A stretch of 64,000 nt of DNA, taken from positions 2,165,501 through 2,229,500 of the forward strand of contig NZ_CP150265.1 in the NCBI RefSeq assembly GCF_037976325.1. Reading direction: 5' to 3'. This DNA is from Paenibacillus sp. FSL K6-3182. GTDB lineage: Bacteria; Bacillota; Bacilli; Paenibacillales; Paenibacillaceae. The translations under genes and the position numbers were made by a program. This document shows, in pieces, positions 7,977-17,504 of this stretch. The notes below the pieces were generated by a model. It was not told the origin of the DNA. It was given only the letters and a program-made list of their open reading frames with translations, and ran no database searches. Each line of letters opens with the position of its first letter. Positions within the stretch are counted from its first letter, which is position 1.

Positions 7977-9995
7977 ATGATTCAAAGGAAGACAAGATGG
8001 GCTGTAGCGCCATGGTCTGCGGACGACGAAGCAAAAGCGAAGGATTTGGCAGCGAATCTTAGTTTGCCGCCGCTAGTAGCGAGACTACTCGTGCAGCGTG
8101 GCTTTGATGATACCGAAGCGGCTGAACGTTTTTTGCGAGGCGGGGTGGAGCATTTTCATGATCCCTATTTATTGCTAGGAATGGAGGCTGCCGTTGCACG
8201 CATAAAGCGAGCAGCAGCCAACAATGAGAAAATAAGGATTTATGGCGATTACGATGCGGATGGCGTTTCAAGCACATCTTTATTGGTACATTTATTTCGA
8301 TCATTAAATTATGAATTTGATTATTATATTCCTCATCGTGCTTTGGAAGGTTACGGATTAAACAAAAAAGCGATTGAGCTGGCTGCTGAAGAGGGCATCG
8401 GTTTAATTGTTACGGTTGATACGGGCATCAGCGCTGTTGAAGAAATTGATTATGCGAAACAGCTCGGGATTGATGTTGTTGTTACTGATCATCACGAGCC
8501 GCCAGAGCAAATCCCAAATGCTGCAGCAGTCGTTAATCCGAAGCAAGAAGGCTGCACTTATCCGTTCAAAGGGCTTGCGGGCGTAGGCGTTGCATTCAAG
8601 CTGGCACATGCGTTATTAGAGCGCCCTCCGCTTGAGTGGGCCGATATTGTGAGTCTTGGAACAGTAGCAGATTTAATGCCGCTTAAAGACGAGAATCGTA
8701 TTTTTGTTCGCTGCGGCTTGGAACGATTGAAGAACCATGCAGGGGTAGGCTTCCGAGCGCTGGCAGAGGCTGGCGGCATTGAGCTGGACAGCATTACTGC
8801 GACAGGCATTGCTTTTGGAATGGCACCGCGCATCAATGCAGCTGGAAGGCTCGATCATGCGAAACGTGCAGTCGAACTGCTCACAACCGACGATTATGAC
8901 AATGCGATTTTGACTGCAATCGGACTGGACAGTCTAAACAAAGAACGGCAGCGCGTAGTGGAGAGTATCGTGAAGGAAGCCGAGCTGCAGTGGCAGACCA
9001 AATGCGACGATGCTGCAGCCGCGAATGTATCACCTCCGCCAGTTATTGTGCTCTCAGGTGAAGGCTGGAACGTTGGCGTCATCGGTATCGTTGCCTCCAA
9101 ACTGCTTGAACGCAATTATAAGCCTGTTATTATTCTTGGGATAGATGAGCAGACAGGGATGTGTAAAGGCTCTGCGCGCTCCATAGAAGGCTTCGACCTG
9201 CATGCAGCCCTTACAGCTTGCGACGAGCTGCTCGATCATTACGGAGGACACCAGGCCGCTGCTGGAATGAGTCTTCATCGCGATCGACTATCTGAATTTG
9301 AACAGAAACTTGGCGAGCTGGCTGCTGAATGGCTGAGCGCTGACGATTGGATTCCCAAAACGTCTGTTGATCTTGTATGCTCGGTTAGCGAAGCCACTCT
9401 CGATACAATTACTGAGCTTTCACAGCTTGAGCCGTTCGGGATGGGAAATCCATCGCCAAGATTGCTGTTTCAGAAGACGGAGCTTGCAGATCGTCGTACG
9501 ATAGGCAAGGAGTCAAGACACTTAAAGCTGTCTCTAGGAAGCGGCCGTCGTCTATTAGACGGTATCGGCTTCAGTATGGGAATGCTAGCAGAAGGATTAA
9601 AGCCGGGCAGCAAAATAGATGTTGTCGGCGAATTATCTGTTAATGAGTGGAATGGGCAGCGTAAACCTCAGCTTCAACTGCATGATGTGCATTTTGATCC
9701 TGCTGCTGTCGAATTTCCAGAGCGCGAGCAATTCGGCAAAGTGTATCAACTGTTGAAACAGCTGGGGGAAGTTCCGCTTCAAGGATTAAATGCTCGCTTA
9801 TCGAAGCAAAGTGGTTTATCCTTAGAGACGGTTGAGCTTATGCTGGCAGTATTCGAGGAGCTGCAATTTATTAACCGAGACAATGGTTTGATGCAGGCAG
9901 CAGCCTCACCTCAGAAACGTGATTTAGCTACTTCTGAACGTTACCGAGAAGCAAAAGCACAATTTGAAGCAACACAAATTATAATGAATAGTTAG
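7977..9995 (+). CDS. recJ: Single-stranded-DNA-specific exonuclease RecJ (short form)
   Basis: RecJ degrades single-stranded DNA 5' to 3' in recombination and mismatch repair. The DHH core is complete: YGDYDADGVSS near residue 89, IVTVDTGIS, VTDHHEPPE and a later DHHA1-type GGHQAAAGM. An OB-like domain (about residues 450-570) follows. The protein has 672 residues, whereas B. subtilis-type RecJ has roughly 780. The passage between the OB-like part (LQLHDVHFD) and the C-terminal helices is very short, so a middle accessory domain is probably missing. The catalytic part looks intact. The gene ends 22 bases before apt, in line with a recJ-apt transcript. Confidence 0.93.
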   Translation: MIQRKTRWAVAPWSADDEAKAKDLAANLSLPPLVARLLVQRGFDDTEAAERFLRGGVEHFHDPYLLLGMEAAVARIKRAAANNEKIRIYGDYDADGVSSTSLLVHLFRSLNYEFDYYIPHRALEGYGLNKKAIELAAEEGIGLIVTVDTGISAVEEIDYAKQLGIDVVVTDHHEPPEQIPNAAAVVNPKQEGCTYPFKGLAGVGVAFKLAHALLERPPLEWADIVSLGTVADLMPLKDENRIFVRCGLERLKNHAGVGFRALAEAGGIELDSITATGIAFGMAPRINAAGRLDHAKRAVELLTTDDYDNAILTAIGLDSLNKERQRVVESIVKEAELQWQTKCDDAAAANVSPPPVIVLSGEGWNVGVIGIVASKLLERNYKPVIILGIDEQTGMCKGSARSIEGFDLHAALTACDELLDHYGGHQAAAGMSLHRDRLSEFEQKLGELAAEWLSADDWIPKTSVDLVCSVSEATLDTITELSQLEPFGMGNPSPRLLFQKTELADRRTIGKESRHLKLSLGSGRRLLDGIGFSMGMLAEGLKPGSKIDVVGELSVNEWNGQRKPQLQLHDVHFDPAAVEFPEREQFGKVYQLLKQLGEVPLQGLNARLSKQSGLSLETVELMLAVFEELQFINRDNGLMQAAASPQKRDLATSERYREAKAQFEATQIIMNS

Positions 9996-10017
9996 AATTG
10001 GAAAGGGTTGACCTCAA

Positions 10018-10548
10018 GTGTCCAACACACAATACAACTTCAAAGATTACATCCGGGTAATTCCTGATTTCCCGCAACCAGGTATCCGTTTCAAAGATAT
10101 TACGACGCTTCTGAAAGACGGAGGAGCATATCGTGCTGCGATTGAAGAGATGCGAGTTGCCGTACAGGATATGAAAATTGACGTCATTGCAGGACCAGAA
10201 GCTCGCGGCTTCGTAGTAGGCGCACCGCTAGCGATTGCGCTAGGCGTAGGTTTTGCTCCGATTCGCAAAAGCGGCAAGCTGCCGGGCGAGACGATTACAG
10301 CAAGCTACGATTTGGAGTATGGACAGGATAAACTGGCTATGCACAAGGATGCAATCACACCGGGCCAACGCGTACTCATTGCTGACGATCTGCTTGCAAC
10401 AGGCGGAACGATCGCAACATCGATCAATTTGATTGAGCAGCTTGGCGGTGAAGTAGTAGGCGCAGCTTTTCTAATTGAGCTTGCATACTTAACTGGCCGT
10501 GAAAAGCTTAAAGGAATCGACGTATTCTCACTAATGACTTACTCATAA
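10018..10548 (+). CDS. apt: Adenine phosphoribosyltransferase
   Basis: Purine salvage enzyme that makes AMP from adenine and PRPP. The type I phosphoribosyltransferase fingerprint [13 protein letters not shown] is present, together with [17 protein letters not shown] near the N-terminus, [13 protein letters not shown] and the flexible hood [10 protein letters not shown]. It is 176 residues, somewhat longer than many (about 170). The GTG start has AAAGGG at ten bases. The recJ-apt-relA order is conserved in Bacillales. A terminator follows. Confidence 0.95.
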   Translation: MSNTQYNFKDYIRVIPDFPQPGIRFKDITTLLKDGGAYRAAIEEMRVAVQDMKIDVIAGPEARGFVVGAPLAIALGVGFAPIRKSGKLPGETITASYDLEYGQDKLAMHKDAITPGQRVLIADDLLATGGTIATSINLIEQLGGEVVGAAFLIELAYLTGREKLKGIDVFSLMTYS

Positions 10549-10572
10549 TTCAAGCAGCAAGATTGCTCTATA

Positions 10573-10625
10573 AAATGACCGCCTATCCCCCTTATTCGCA
10601 TTTTGCGAGAAGGCCAGGCGGTTTT
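10573..10625 (+). terminator. Terminator after apt
   Basis: Interrupted stem (TGACCGCCT ... AGGCGGTT arms with an inner GCATTTTGC hairpin) followed by a T-rich tract. Confidence 0.75.
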
Positions 10626-10651
10626 ATTTTATTGCTGGAGGTCTCTGGTAG

Positions 10652-10681
10652 TTGACGCGGTACTGTGATTACAGGCATAAT
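10652..10681 (+). promoter_or_regulatory. Probable relA promoter
   Basis: TTGACG, an 18-base spacer and CATAAT, about 65 bases upstream of the relA start codon. The match is good but not perfect. Confidence 0.55.
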
Positions 10682-10746
10682 ATTATAAAAACTCGGAAAA
10701 CGCATGAATGGGATCCGCCAGGAGTGTAATCAGAAAGGGACGTTTC

Positions 10747-12927
10747 ATGGGCATTGAGCATTTACTCGAGAAGGCATCCGCCTATATGAAAGAGCAGGAC
10801 CTTATACGCATCCAGGAAGCCTATGACTTTGCGGAGCAAGCCCATCACGGACAAGTACGGAAATCGGGAGAGCCATATATTCTGCACCCCGTAGCGGTGG
10901 CGGATATTCTTGTTGATATGCAAATGGACGTGCTGTCCATTATCGCAGCATTGCTCCATGATGTCGTTGAGGATACAACTGTTGATTTGCAGACGGTGCG
11001 TGCGAAATTTGGCGAAACTTGTGCGATGCTGGTAGACGGTCTAACGAAGCTCGAAAAAATTCAATTTCGTTCTAAAGAAGAGCAGCAAAACGAAAACTAT
11101 CGTAAAATGTTTGTCGCCATGGCTCAGGACATTCGCGTCATTTTGATTAAATTGGCTGACCGGCTTCATAACATGCGCACGCTGAAGTTCCAATCGGAAG
11201 AAGCACAGCGTCGTATCGCTTATGAAACGTTGGAAATATTTTGTCCGATTGCTCATCGCCTCGGTATTTCAGCTATCAAATGGGAAATGGAAGATATTGC
11301 TCTTCGTTATTTGAATCCGCAGCAATATTACCGTATCGCCAATCTCATGAAGAAGAAGCGTGCGGAACGCGAGCAGTTTATTGACGATGTCATCTCCCGG
11401 ATTACCGAGAAGCTCGAAGAAATGGGTATTGAAGGTGATATTTCTGGTCGCCCTAAGCATTTGTACAGCATTTACAAAAAAATGACCGATCGCAACAAGC
11501 AGTTTACAGAGATTTATGATCTGCTTGCTATTCGTATAATCGTTGATAATATTAAGGACTGCTATGCTACGCTCGGAATTATTCATACGCTCTGGAAACC
11601 GATGCCTGGTCGCTTTAAGGACTACATCGCGATGCCGAAGGCGAATATGTATCAATCGCTGCATACGACCGTTATAGGGCCAAATGGAGAGCCTACAGAG
11701 GTACAGATTCGTACTTGGGAAATGCATCGCACCTCGGAATACGGAATTGCAGCACATTGGGCTTACAAAGAGGGTTCGCTTGTACCAGGCGGCAACTTTG
11801 AAGATAAAATGTCATGGTTCCGAGAAATCTTAGAGCTTCAGCATGAAGCGCGCGATGCGTCGGAGTTTATGGAGTCGCTAAAAATGGACTTCTTTGCCGA
11901 TCTCGTATTTGTATTTACGCCTAGCGGTGAAGTCATAGAACTGCCAGCTGGTTCTGTACCGCTTGACTTCGCCTACCGGATTCATACGGAAGTGGGCAAT
12001 CGAACGATTGGCGCGAAGTTGAATGGTCGAATTGTGCCGCTTGACCATAAGCTCAAAACCGGGGATATTGTTGAAATATTAACGTCGAAGCATTCTTATG
12101 GACCAAGTCAGGATTGGGTGAAAATTGCGCAGTCCTCACACGCTAGAAGCAAAATTCGGCAATGGTTCAAGAAAGAGCGTCGCGAAGAAAATGTAGCAAA
12201 AGGCAAGGATCTGCTTGAGCGTGAGCTGAAGCGTTTGGGACTTGAGCCTTCCGCATGGCTGCAGGAAGATAAGCTGCAGGAGGCTGCCGCGAAGTTCGCA
12301 TTTAACGATATTGAGGATATGATGTCCGCAATCGGCTTTGGCGGGATTACGGCTGCACAAATTTGTACAAAGCTTACAGAGAAGATGCGCAGAGAGGCCG
12401 AACTGGCAAGCCAGATTGAGCTTACAAGCGAAATCAAGGAAATAAAATCGCCGGGCAATCGCAAATCACGTCCGAATCAAGGCGTGACTGTGAAGGGCAT
12501 CGACAATTTGCTCGTTCGTTTTGCACGCTGCTGCAACCCTGTACCGGGAGACGCGATTATCGGGTACATTACCCGAGGGCGCGGCGTTTCAGTCCACCGA
12601 ATGGATTGTTTGAACATTCCTTTCGGCGATCAGGGCGAAGAGGGCGAACGCGTAATAGAGGTAGAGTGGGAAGATAATATCGACGCCAATTACAGCGTCG
12701 ATATCGAAATAACCGGACACGATCGCAGAGGCCTTCTGAATGAAGTGCTGCAGGCTGTATCCGAAAGCAAGACGAACATTTCAGCTGTAACCGGACGATC
12801 TGTAAAAAACAAAATGTCGCATATTCATATGACGGTGCTTATCCGCAATGTCGAGCACCTTACTTCGGTCGTTGAGAAAATCAAACGAGTGCAGGATATT
12901 TATTCTGTTCAACGGATTATGCAATAA
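10747..12927 (+). CDS. relA: Bifunctional (p)ppGpp synthetase/hydrolase
   Basis: Long RSH protein (726 residues from this start) that makes and degrades the starvation alarmone (p)ppGpp. The HD hydrolase domain is intact (HGQVRKSGEPYILHPV and LLHDVVEDT). The synthetase domain shows GRPKHLYSIYKKM, FKDYIAMPKANMYQSLHT and EVQIRTWEMH. A TGS domain follows (VFVFTPSGEVIELPAGSVPLDFAY), then the zinc-finger-like RFARCCNPVPGD segment and a C-terminal ACT domain. The ATG at 10747 has AAAGGGA nine bases upstream; an earlier in-frame start at 10708 has no ribosome site. Both catalytic centres look functional. Confidence 0.97.
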   Translation: MGIEHLLEKASAYMKEQDLIRIQEAYDFAEQAHHGQVRKSGEPYILHPVAVADILVDMQMDVLSIIAALLHDVVEDTTVDLQTVRAKFGETCAMLVDGLTKLEKIQFRSKEEQQNENYRKMFVAMAQDIRVILIKLADRLHNMRTLKFQSEEAQRRIAYETLEIFCPIAHRLGISAIKWEMEDIALRYLNPQQYYRIANLMKKKRAEREQFIDDVISRITEKLEEMGIEGDISGRPKHLYSIYKKMTDRNKQFTEIYDLLAIRIIVDNIKDCYATLGIIHTLWKPMPGRFKDYIAMPKANMYQSLHTTVIGPNGEPTEVQIRTWEMHRTSEYGIAAHWAYKEGSLVPGGNFEDKMSWFREILELQHEARDASEFMESLKMDFFADLVFVFTPSGEVIELPAGSVPLDFAYRIHTEVGNRTIGAKLNGRIVPLDHKLKTGDIVEILTSKHSYGPSQDWVKIAQSSHARSKIRQWFKKERREENVAKGKDLLERELKRLGLEPSAWLQEDKLQEAAAKFAFNDIEDMMSAIGFGGITAAQICTKLTEKMRREAELASQIELTSEIKEIKSPGNRKSRPNQGVTVKGIDNLLVRFARCCNPVPGDAIIGYITRGRGVSVHRMDCLNIPFGDQGEEGERVIEVEWEDNIDANYSVDIEITGHDRRGLLNEVLQAVSESKTNISAVTGRSVKNKMSHIHMTVLIRNVEHLTSVVEKIKRVQDIYSVQRIMQ

Positions 12928-12981
12928 ACGTTTTGCTCTTGCGGCATCGAGATCAAAACGAATATCGGAGGTTTTTGAGCA

Positions 12982-13425
12982 GTGAAGGTTGTTGTACAAC
13001 GCAGTAAACAAGCAAAGGTAGTCATTGAGGGTGAAACAGTAGGTTCAATTGACTCGGGGCTTGTGCTTCTTGTAGGCATGACGCATGAGGACACAGAAGC
13101 GGATGTCAAATGGATGGCTGATAAGGTAGCTAACCTGCGTATTTTTGAGGATGAGTCAGGCAAAATGAATCATTCTATTTCAGATGTTGGCGGGCAGCTG
13201 CTTTCGGTCTCACAGTTTACACTATATGGAGACTGCCGGAAAGGCAGACGCCCTAACTTCATGGCAGCCGCCAGACCCGAGCAAGCAGAGCAGCTGTATG
13301 ATTTGTTTAATGAGACGCTTCGTTCCACCGGATTGGTCGTGGAAACGGGGCGTTTTGGTGCGATGATGGACGTGGAGCTCGTGAATTCCGGGCCTATAAC
13401 GTTAATTTTGGATAGCCGTATTTAA
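12982..13425 (+). CDS. dtd: D-aminoacyl-tRNA deacylase
   Basis: Proofreading enzyme that frees tRNAs charged with D-amino acids or glycine by mistake. The two family motifs are present: [15 protein letters not shown] in the middle and NSGPITL near the end, where the usual GP dipeptide builds the cross-subunit active site. Length 147 is standard. GTG start with GGAGG ten bases upstream. It follows relA by about 55 bases, the same order as in B. subtilis. Confidence 0.95.
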   Translation: MKVVVQRSKQAKVVIEGETVGSIDSGLVLLVGMTHEDTEADVKWMADKVANLRIFEDESGKMNHSISDVGGQLLSVSQFTLYGDCRKGRRPNFMAAARPEQAEQLYDLFNETLRSTGLVVETGRFGAMMDVELVNSGPITLILDSRI

Positions 13426-13517
13426 CTAAGGCAACGCGGGAAACAATATAGTGTAGGCTGTGCACGCATCATAAGAAGCTTGTACAAGCAGTATGCCATA
13501 TTGGAGGTAAACCGCGA

Positions 13518-13688
13518 ATGCACCAATCACGCAAGGAACAAGGGATGGAACGAGCCTCTCGAAGACTGCTTCATTCCGATCGCAGAGAAGCTAAAATTTT
13601 TGCAGAGCTTGAGGAAGATATGGAAGCGGCGGAGGAGTGGGCGGGTTTCCCGCAGCACCCGCGCCGCGATAATTCGGGTCAACTATAG
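13518..13688 (+). CDS. Small charged hypothetical protein (56 residues)
   Basis: Not recognised. An ORF encoding 56 residues, beginning MHQSRKEQGMERASRRLL, very rich in Arg, Glu and Lys with a central acidic helix (AELEEDMEAAEEWAGF) and a C-terminal FPQHPRRDNSGQL. GGAGG lies ten bases upstream of the ATG and a terminator begins just after the stop, which supports a real gene. It has no membrane segment. It could be a small regulatory or DNA/RNA-contacting protein, but nothing in the sequence assigns a role. Confidence 0.6.
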   Translation: MHQSRKEQGMERASRRLLHSDRREAKIFAELEEDMEAAEEWAGFPQHPRRDNSGQL

Positions 13689-13695
13689 CATAAGC

Positions 13696-13733
13696 ATACC
13701 GCCGCCCAAGCCGAGAGCTGGGGCGGTTATCTT
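13696..13733 (+). terminator. Terminator after the 56-residue ORF
   Basis: GC-rich inverted repeat (ACCGCCGCCC with GGGGCGGT around CAAGCCGAGAGCT) followed by a short T-rich tract. Confidence 0.65.
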
Positions 13734-13796
13734 TTGAAATAAACAAATGGAGAAAATAGCATCTACACAAAGTATCCATTAAAACGCTTTCGAAAT

Positions 13797-13851
13797 TGTA
13801 ATATTACTGTAATCAATCTCTAACTTTTTTTTAATATCATTGACCTATAAT
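13797..13851 (+). promoter_or_regulatory. TGTAAT-N5-TGTAAT box plus TATAAT, possible WalR- or PhoP-type promoter
   Basis: An exact direct repeat TGTAAT-ATTAC-TGTAAT (13797-13813) matches the WalR consensus TGTWAH-N5-TGTWAH; on the other strand it also resembles PhoP boxes. A TATAAT lies 32 bases further (13846-13851) without a good -35, as expected for an activated promoter. No protein gene follows before the terminator at 13891. Confidence 0.5.
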
Positions 13852-13857
13852 AGAACT

Positions 13858-13919
13858 CGACCCCCTTTTTAAAATATATTTTACTTTTGGACCTACAAAT
13901 ACGTTTTGTAGGTTTTTTT
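13858..13919 (+). ncRNA. Possible very short transcript ending in a strong terminator
   Basis: Between the TATAAT at 13846 and the hairpin ACCTACAAAT-ACG-TTTTGTAGGT with a T run (13889-13919) there is no ORF with a ribosome site. If the promoter is used, it would make an RNA of roughly 60 bases. It could equally be the tail of another transcript. Confidence 0.3.
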
Positions 13920-13962
13920 CTGCCTATTTTAAACAGGATGGCGTTGCTTGGGCAGTTCGATC

Positions 13963-13991
13963 TTGACTTTAATCTTAGTCAGAGGTAAAAT
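13963..13991 (+). promoter_or_regulatory. Promoter of the hisS T-box leader
   Basis: TTGACT, 17 bases, TAAAAT. It starts the roughly 360-base leader in front of hisS. Confidence 0.7.
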
Positions 13992-13998
13992 TAGTCCT

Positions 13999-14318
13999 CA
14001 GTATAGATATGGATTCGTTGATGGGACAAAGTAATTCTACGCCTTATATTCAGAGAGGGACGTCACTTGGCTGCAAGCGTCCTTATATTGGCAGAATGAA
14101 CAGACTTCCCGGAGAACAGACGGTGAACGGCAGATGGCAGCAAGCAATTAGGCTTGCAGCTAACGCACAGTAGCTGGACTGCGGATGACGGACGTTAACC
14201 GTCTTTGAGCGAGCCGAACGCATAGGATGCAGGCTCGAAATGTGGGTGGTACCACGGGAGATTCACTCTCGTCCCTTATGGCGCAAGCTATTAGGAACGG
14301 GAGTTTTTTGCGTTTTCC
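13999..14318 (+). ncRNA. T-box riboswitch leader upstream of hisS
   Basis: The hallmark T-box sequence GTGGGTGGTACCACGG is at 14242-14257, followed by the antiterminator/terminator arms (CTCTCGTCCCTTAT pairing with ATTAGGAACGGGAG and a T run ending near 14310). Upstream lie the long stem I region and other helices. T-box leaders sense uncharged tRNA and let transcription continue when the amino acid is short. Since hisS follows, tRNA-His is the expected ligand; I could not assign the specifier codon safely. The 5' boundary is estimated from the promoter. Confidence 0.88.
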
Positions 14319-14360
14319 GAAATTTAACCCGTTTATTATGAGGGCAGGAGGGGTTATTCA

Positions 14361-15626
14361 ATGGCATTTCAGAAAATGCCGGGCACACAGGATATTTTGC
14401 CTGGCGCGGTAGAGAGATGGCAGTATGTGGAGCAGAAGGCTCGGGATATTTGTCAGCGTTATAATTTCCGAGAAATTCGTACGCCGATATTTGAATCCAC
14501 TGAGCTGTTTCAACGGGGCGTCGGTGAAACGACCGACATCGTTGAGAAAGAAATGTATACCTTCACAGACCGCGGCAATCGCAGTCTGACGCTTCGTCCG
14601 GAAGGAACTGCAGGCGTCGTGAGGTCTTACGTAGAGAACAAGCTGTACGGCGAGCCAGACGTGTCTAAATTGTATTATATCGGTCCGATGTTCCGTTATG
14701 AGCGCCCGCAGGCAGGCCGTTATCGCCAGCTGCATCAATTTGGCGTTGAGGCTATCGGTTCGGTTGATCCTGCTATAGATGCAGAAGTCATTGCACTTGG
14801 CTATACCTTTTATACAGAGGTGGGTCTAAAAGGCGTACGCGTAGAAATTAATTCCGTTGGCACACCGGCTGTACGTGCGGTGTTCCGCGAGCGTCTGCTG
14901 GCTTTCTTAGAGCCTAAGCGTGAGCTGCTCTGCAAGGATTGCCAATCACGGATGGATCGCAATCCGCTGCGCGTGCTTGATTGCAAGGTCGATCAAGAGC
15001 ATTTTACGGATGCGCCGTCTATTTTGGACAGCTTGGACGAGGAATGCCAAATTCACTTTGATAAAGTAAAAATGTATTTGAGCGACATGGGCATTCCTTA
15101 TGAAATCAATCATCGCCTCGTTCGCGGACTCGACTACTATACCCATACGGCTTTCGAATACAAGGCAGAGGGTATCGGTACGATCGATACTGTCGGCGGC
15201 GGCGGTCGCTATAACGGCCTAGTATCGGAAATCGGCGGTCCTGACCAGCCGGGTGTCGGTCTTGGTTTAGGTCTTGAAAGAACGATTTTGCTGCTTCAGC
15301 ATCAAGAAACAGAATTGCCGGTTTTTAATCAAATTGATGTGTATGTGGTTGCGCTTGGAGAAGCTGCAGAACGTGAGGTAACTAAGCTCGTTTACCAGCT
15401 AAGACAGCAAGGCATACGTGCAGAGCGCGATTATCTTGGTCGTAAAATGAAGGCGCAAATGAAGTCGGCAGACCGTCTTCAAGCCCGTTTTACAGCTATA
15501 CTAGGCGACGATGAGCTTGAGCGCGGCGAGATTTCCTTGAAAGACATGACAAAAGGCGAACAGCGTGTTGTTGCACTTGATAAGCTCGCTGAAGAAATTA
15601 ATAGTTCGTTTGCTACACAAAAATAA
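14361..15626 (+). CDS. hisS: Histidyl-tRNA synthetase
   Basis: Class II aminoacyl-tRNA synthetase that charges tRNA-His. Motif 1 region (FREIRTPIFESTELFQRGVGETTDIVEKEMY), motif 2 (MFRYERPQAGRYRQLHQFGVE), the histidine-specific LVRGLDYYTHTAFE loop and motif 3 (GLGLGLERTILLL) are all visible, followed by the anticodon-binding domain (about residues 325-415). Length 421 is typical. AGGAGG precedes the ATG. Controlled by the T-box leader just upstream; aspS follows 29 bases after the stop. Confidence 0.97.
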   Translation: MAFQKMPGTQDILPGAVERWQYVEQKARDICQRYNFREIRTPIFESTELFQRGVGETTDIVEKEMYTFTDRGNRSLTLRPEGTAGVVRSYVENKLYGEPDVSKLYYIGPMFRYERPQAGRYRQLHQFGVEAIGSVDPAIDAEVIALGYTFYTEVGLKGVRVEINSVGTPAVRAVFRERLLAFLEPKRELLCKDCQSRMDRNPLRVLDCKVDQEHFTDAPSILDSLDEECQIHFDKVKMYLSDMGIPYEINHRLVRGLDYYTHTAFEYKAEGIGTIDTVGGGGRYNGLVSEIGGPDQPGVGLGLGLERTILLLQHQETELPVFNQIDVYVVALGEAAEREVTKLVYQLRQQGIRAERDYLGRKMKAQMKSADRLQARFTAILGDDELERGEISLKDMTKGEQRVVALDKLAEEINSSFATQK

Positions 15627-15654
15627 ATCTAACTAAACGAGGAGAATGAACACA

Positions 15655-17475
15655 ATGTTGTTAAAAACACATCACTGCGGTCGCTTAACGAAAGCGGACG
15701 TTGGTCAATCAGTTATTCTAAACGGCTGGGTACAACGTCGCCGCGATCTTGGCGGTGTCCTATTTATCGATCTTCGCGACCGTTCTGGTATTGTACAAAC
15801 GGTATTTAACCCAGATTTCTCAGGTGACGCACTAGCGATCGCTGACCGTGCTCGTAATGAGTTCGTCCTTGCCATTCAAGGAACAGTAGTGGAGCGCGAT
15901 GCTGAAACTTACAACGCTAACCTTGCTACCGGTGAAATTGAAGTTCGTGTTACAAAAATTGAAGTGTTGAACGCTGCCAAAACGCCTCCATTCCCAATTG
16001 AGGATGGCGTAGAAGTAGACGAGTCGCTTCGCTTGAAATATCGTTACCTTGACCTGCGTCGTCCAGAAATGCAAAAAACGTTGTTGCTTCGTTCGAAAGC
16101 AGCAAAGGTTTTCCGAGATTTCCTAGACGGAGAAGGCTTTATCGACGTAGAAACACCAATTTTAACGAAAAGCACGCCTGAAGGCGCGCGTGATTACTTG
16201 GTGCCAAGCCGTGTGCATGAAGGTGAGTTTTTTGCATTGCCGCAATCGCCGCAAATCTTTAAGCAGCTTCTAATGGTTGGCGGTATTGAACGCTACTACC
16301 AAATCGCTCGCTGCTTCCGCGATGAGGATCTTCGTGCAGACCGTCAACCGGAATTCACGCAAGTCGACATCGAGACTTCTTTCCTTTCGCAAGATCAATT
16401 GCTTGCTATGATGGAAGAGCTGACAGCTAAGCTTCTGAAAGAAACAGTTGGCGTAGAGCTTGAGCTTCCGTTCCAACGCATCACTTATGCAGATGCAATG
16501 AACAAATACGGCTCCGACAAACCGGATCTTCGTTTTGACCTAGAAATTAAAGATATTACCGATATCGTTTCAACTAGCGATGTAAAAGTATTCGCAAGCG
16601 TTGCAGCAGGCGGCGGCGTTGTTAAAGCGTTGAACGCTAAGGGCTGTGCAAGCTGGAGCCGTAAAGAGCTTGATGACTTGCAGCCGTTCGCTGCTCGTTA
16701 CGGTGGTAAAGGGCTAGCTTGGATCACAGTGAAGGATGGCGAATGGCGCGGGCCGATCGTTAAATTCCTTAAACCGGAAGAGATTGCTTCGCTAACTGAG
16801 CGTCTGCAAGTTGAAGATGGCGATTTGCTAACTTTCTCTGCAGATAAGAAAAAAGTGGTTTGTGATGTACTTGGCAACCTGCGCTCTAAGCTTGGTAAAG
16901 ACCTCGGCTTGATTGACGAATCGAAATTCAAGTTTGCTTGGGTTGTTGACTTCCCATTGCTTGGCTTTGATGAGGATGCGAAGCGTTATGTTGCAGAACA
17001 CCACCCGTTCACACGTCCAAATGAAGACGACCTTCATTTCTTCGATACGGATCCAGGCCAAATTCGCGCACAAGCATACGATCTAGTTCTGAACGGTTAT
17101 GAAGTTGGCGGCGGCTCTATGCGTATTTACAAGCGTGAGGTACAAGAACAAATGTTCAAAGCGCTTGGCTTTAACGCGGAAGAAGCACAAGAGAAATTCG
17201 GCTTCTTGCTGGATGCATTTGAATATGGAACGCCTCCACACGGCGGTATTGCTTTTGGTTTCGACCGTCTGGTGATGCTGCTTACAGGCCGCACGAATTT
17301 GCGTGAGACGATTGCATTCCCAAAAACGGCAAGTGCAACAGATCTTCTCTGCGATGCGCCGTCCGAGGTCGAGCTTTCGCAGCTTGAGCAATTGCATATC
17401 CGTACAGTTCTTAAACCGAAGCAACCAGTTGCAGCGGCAGCAGCAACTGCAGCAACAGAAACTAGCGAAAAATAA
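15655..17475 (+). CDS. aspS: Aspartyl-tRNA synthetase
   Basis: Bacterial-type AspRS (606 residues) with an N-terminal OB anticodon domain (about residues 15-100, [15 protein letters not shown]), class II catalytic domain ([43 protein letters not shown]), GAD insertion (about 310-400) and motif 3 ([15 protein letters not shown]). The C-terminus has an unusual Ala/Thr-rich tail ([14 protein letters not shown]). The ATG at 15655 is preferred because GAGGAG lies ten bases upstream; the ATG nine bases earlier sits too close. Co-transcribed with hisS. Confidence 0.97.
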   Translation: MLLKTHHCGRLTKADVGQSVILNGWVQRRRDLGGVLFIDLRDRSGIVQTVFNPDFSGDALAIADRARNEFVLAIQGTVVERDAETYNANLATGEIEVRVTKIEVLNAAKTPPFPIEDGVEVDESLRLKYRYLDLRRPEMQKTLLLRSKAAKVFRDFLDGEGFIDVETPILTKSTPEGARDYLVPSRVHEGEFFALPQSPQIFKQLLMVGGIERYYQIARCFRDEDLRADRQPEFTQVDIETSFLSQDQLLAMMEELTAKLLKETVGVELELPFQRITYADAMNKYGSDKPDLRFDLEIKDITDIVSTSDVKVFASVAAGGGVVKALNAKGCASWSRKELDDLQPFAARYGGKGLAWITVKDGEWRGPIVKFLKPEEIASLTERLQVEDGDLLTFSADKKKVVCDVLGNLRSKLGKDLGLIDESKFKFAWVVDFPLLGFDEDAKRYVAEHHPFTRPNEDDLHFFDTDPGQIRAQAYDLVLNGYEVGGGSMRIYKREVQEQMFKALGFNAEEAQEKFGFLLDAFEYGTPPHGGIAFGFDRLVMLLTGRTNLRETIAFPKTASATDLLCDAPSEVELSQLEQLHIRTVLKPKQPVAAAAATAATETSEK

Positions 17476-17504
17476 GCAATCAATACGAAGGAGGCGGCGG
17501 CCGG

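Noticed and set aside
13480..13737. ORF of 85 codons overlapping the 56-residue ORF in another frame
   Set aside because: Lacks a ribosome site; the shorter ORF has GGAGG and ends before a terminator.
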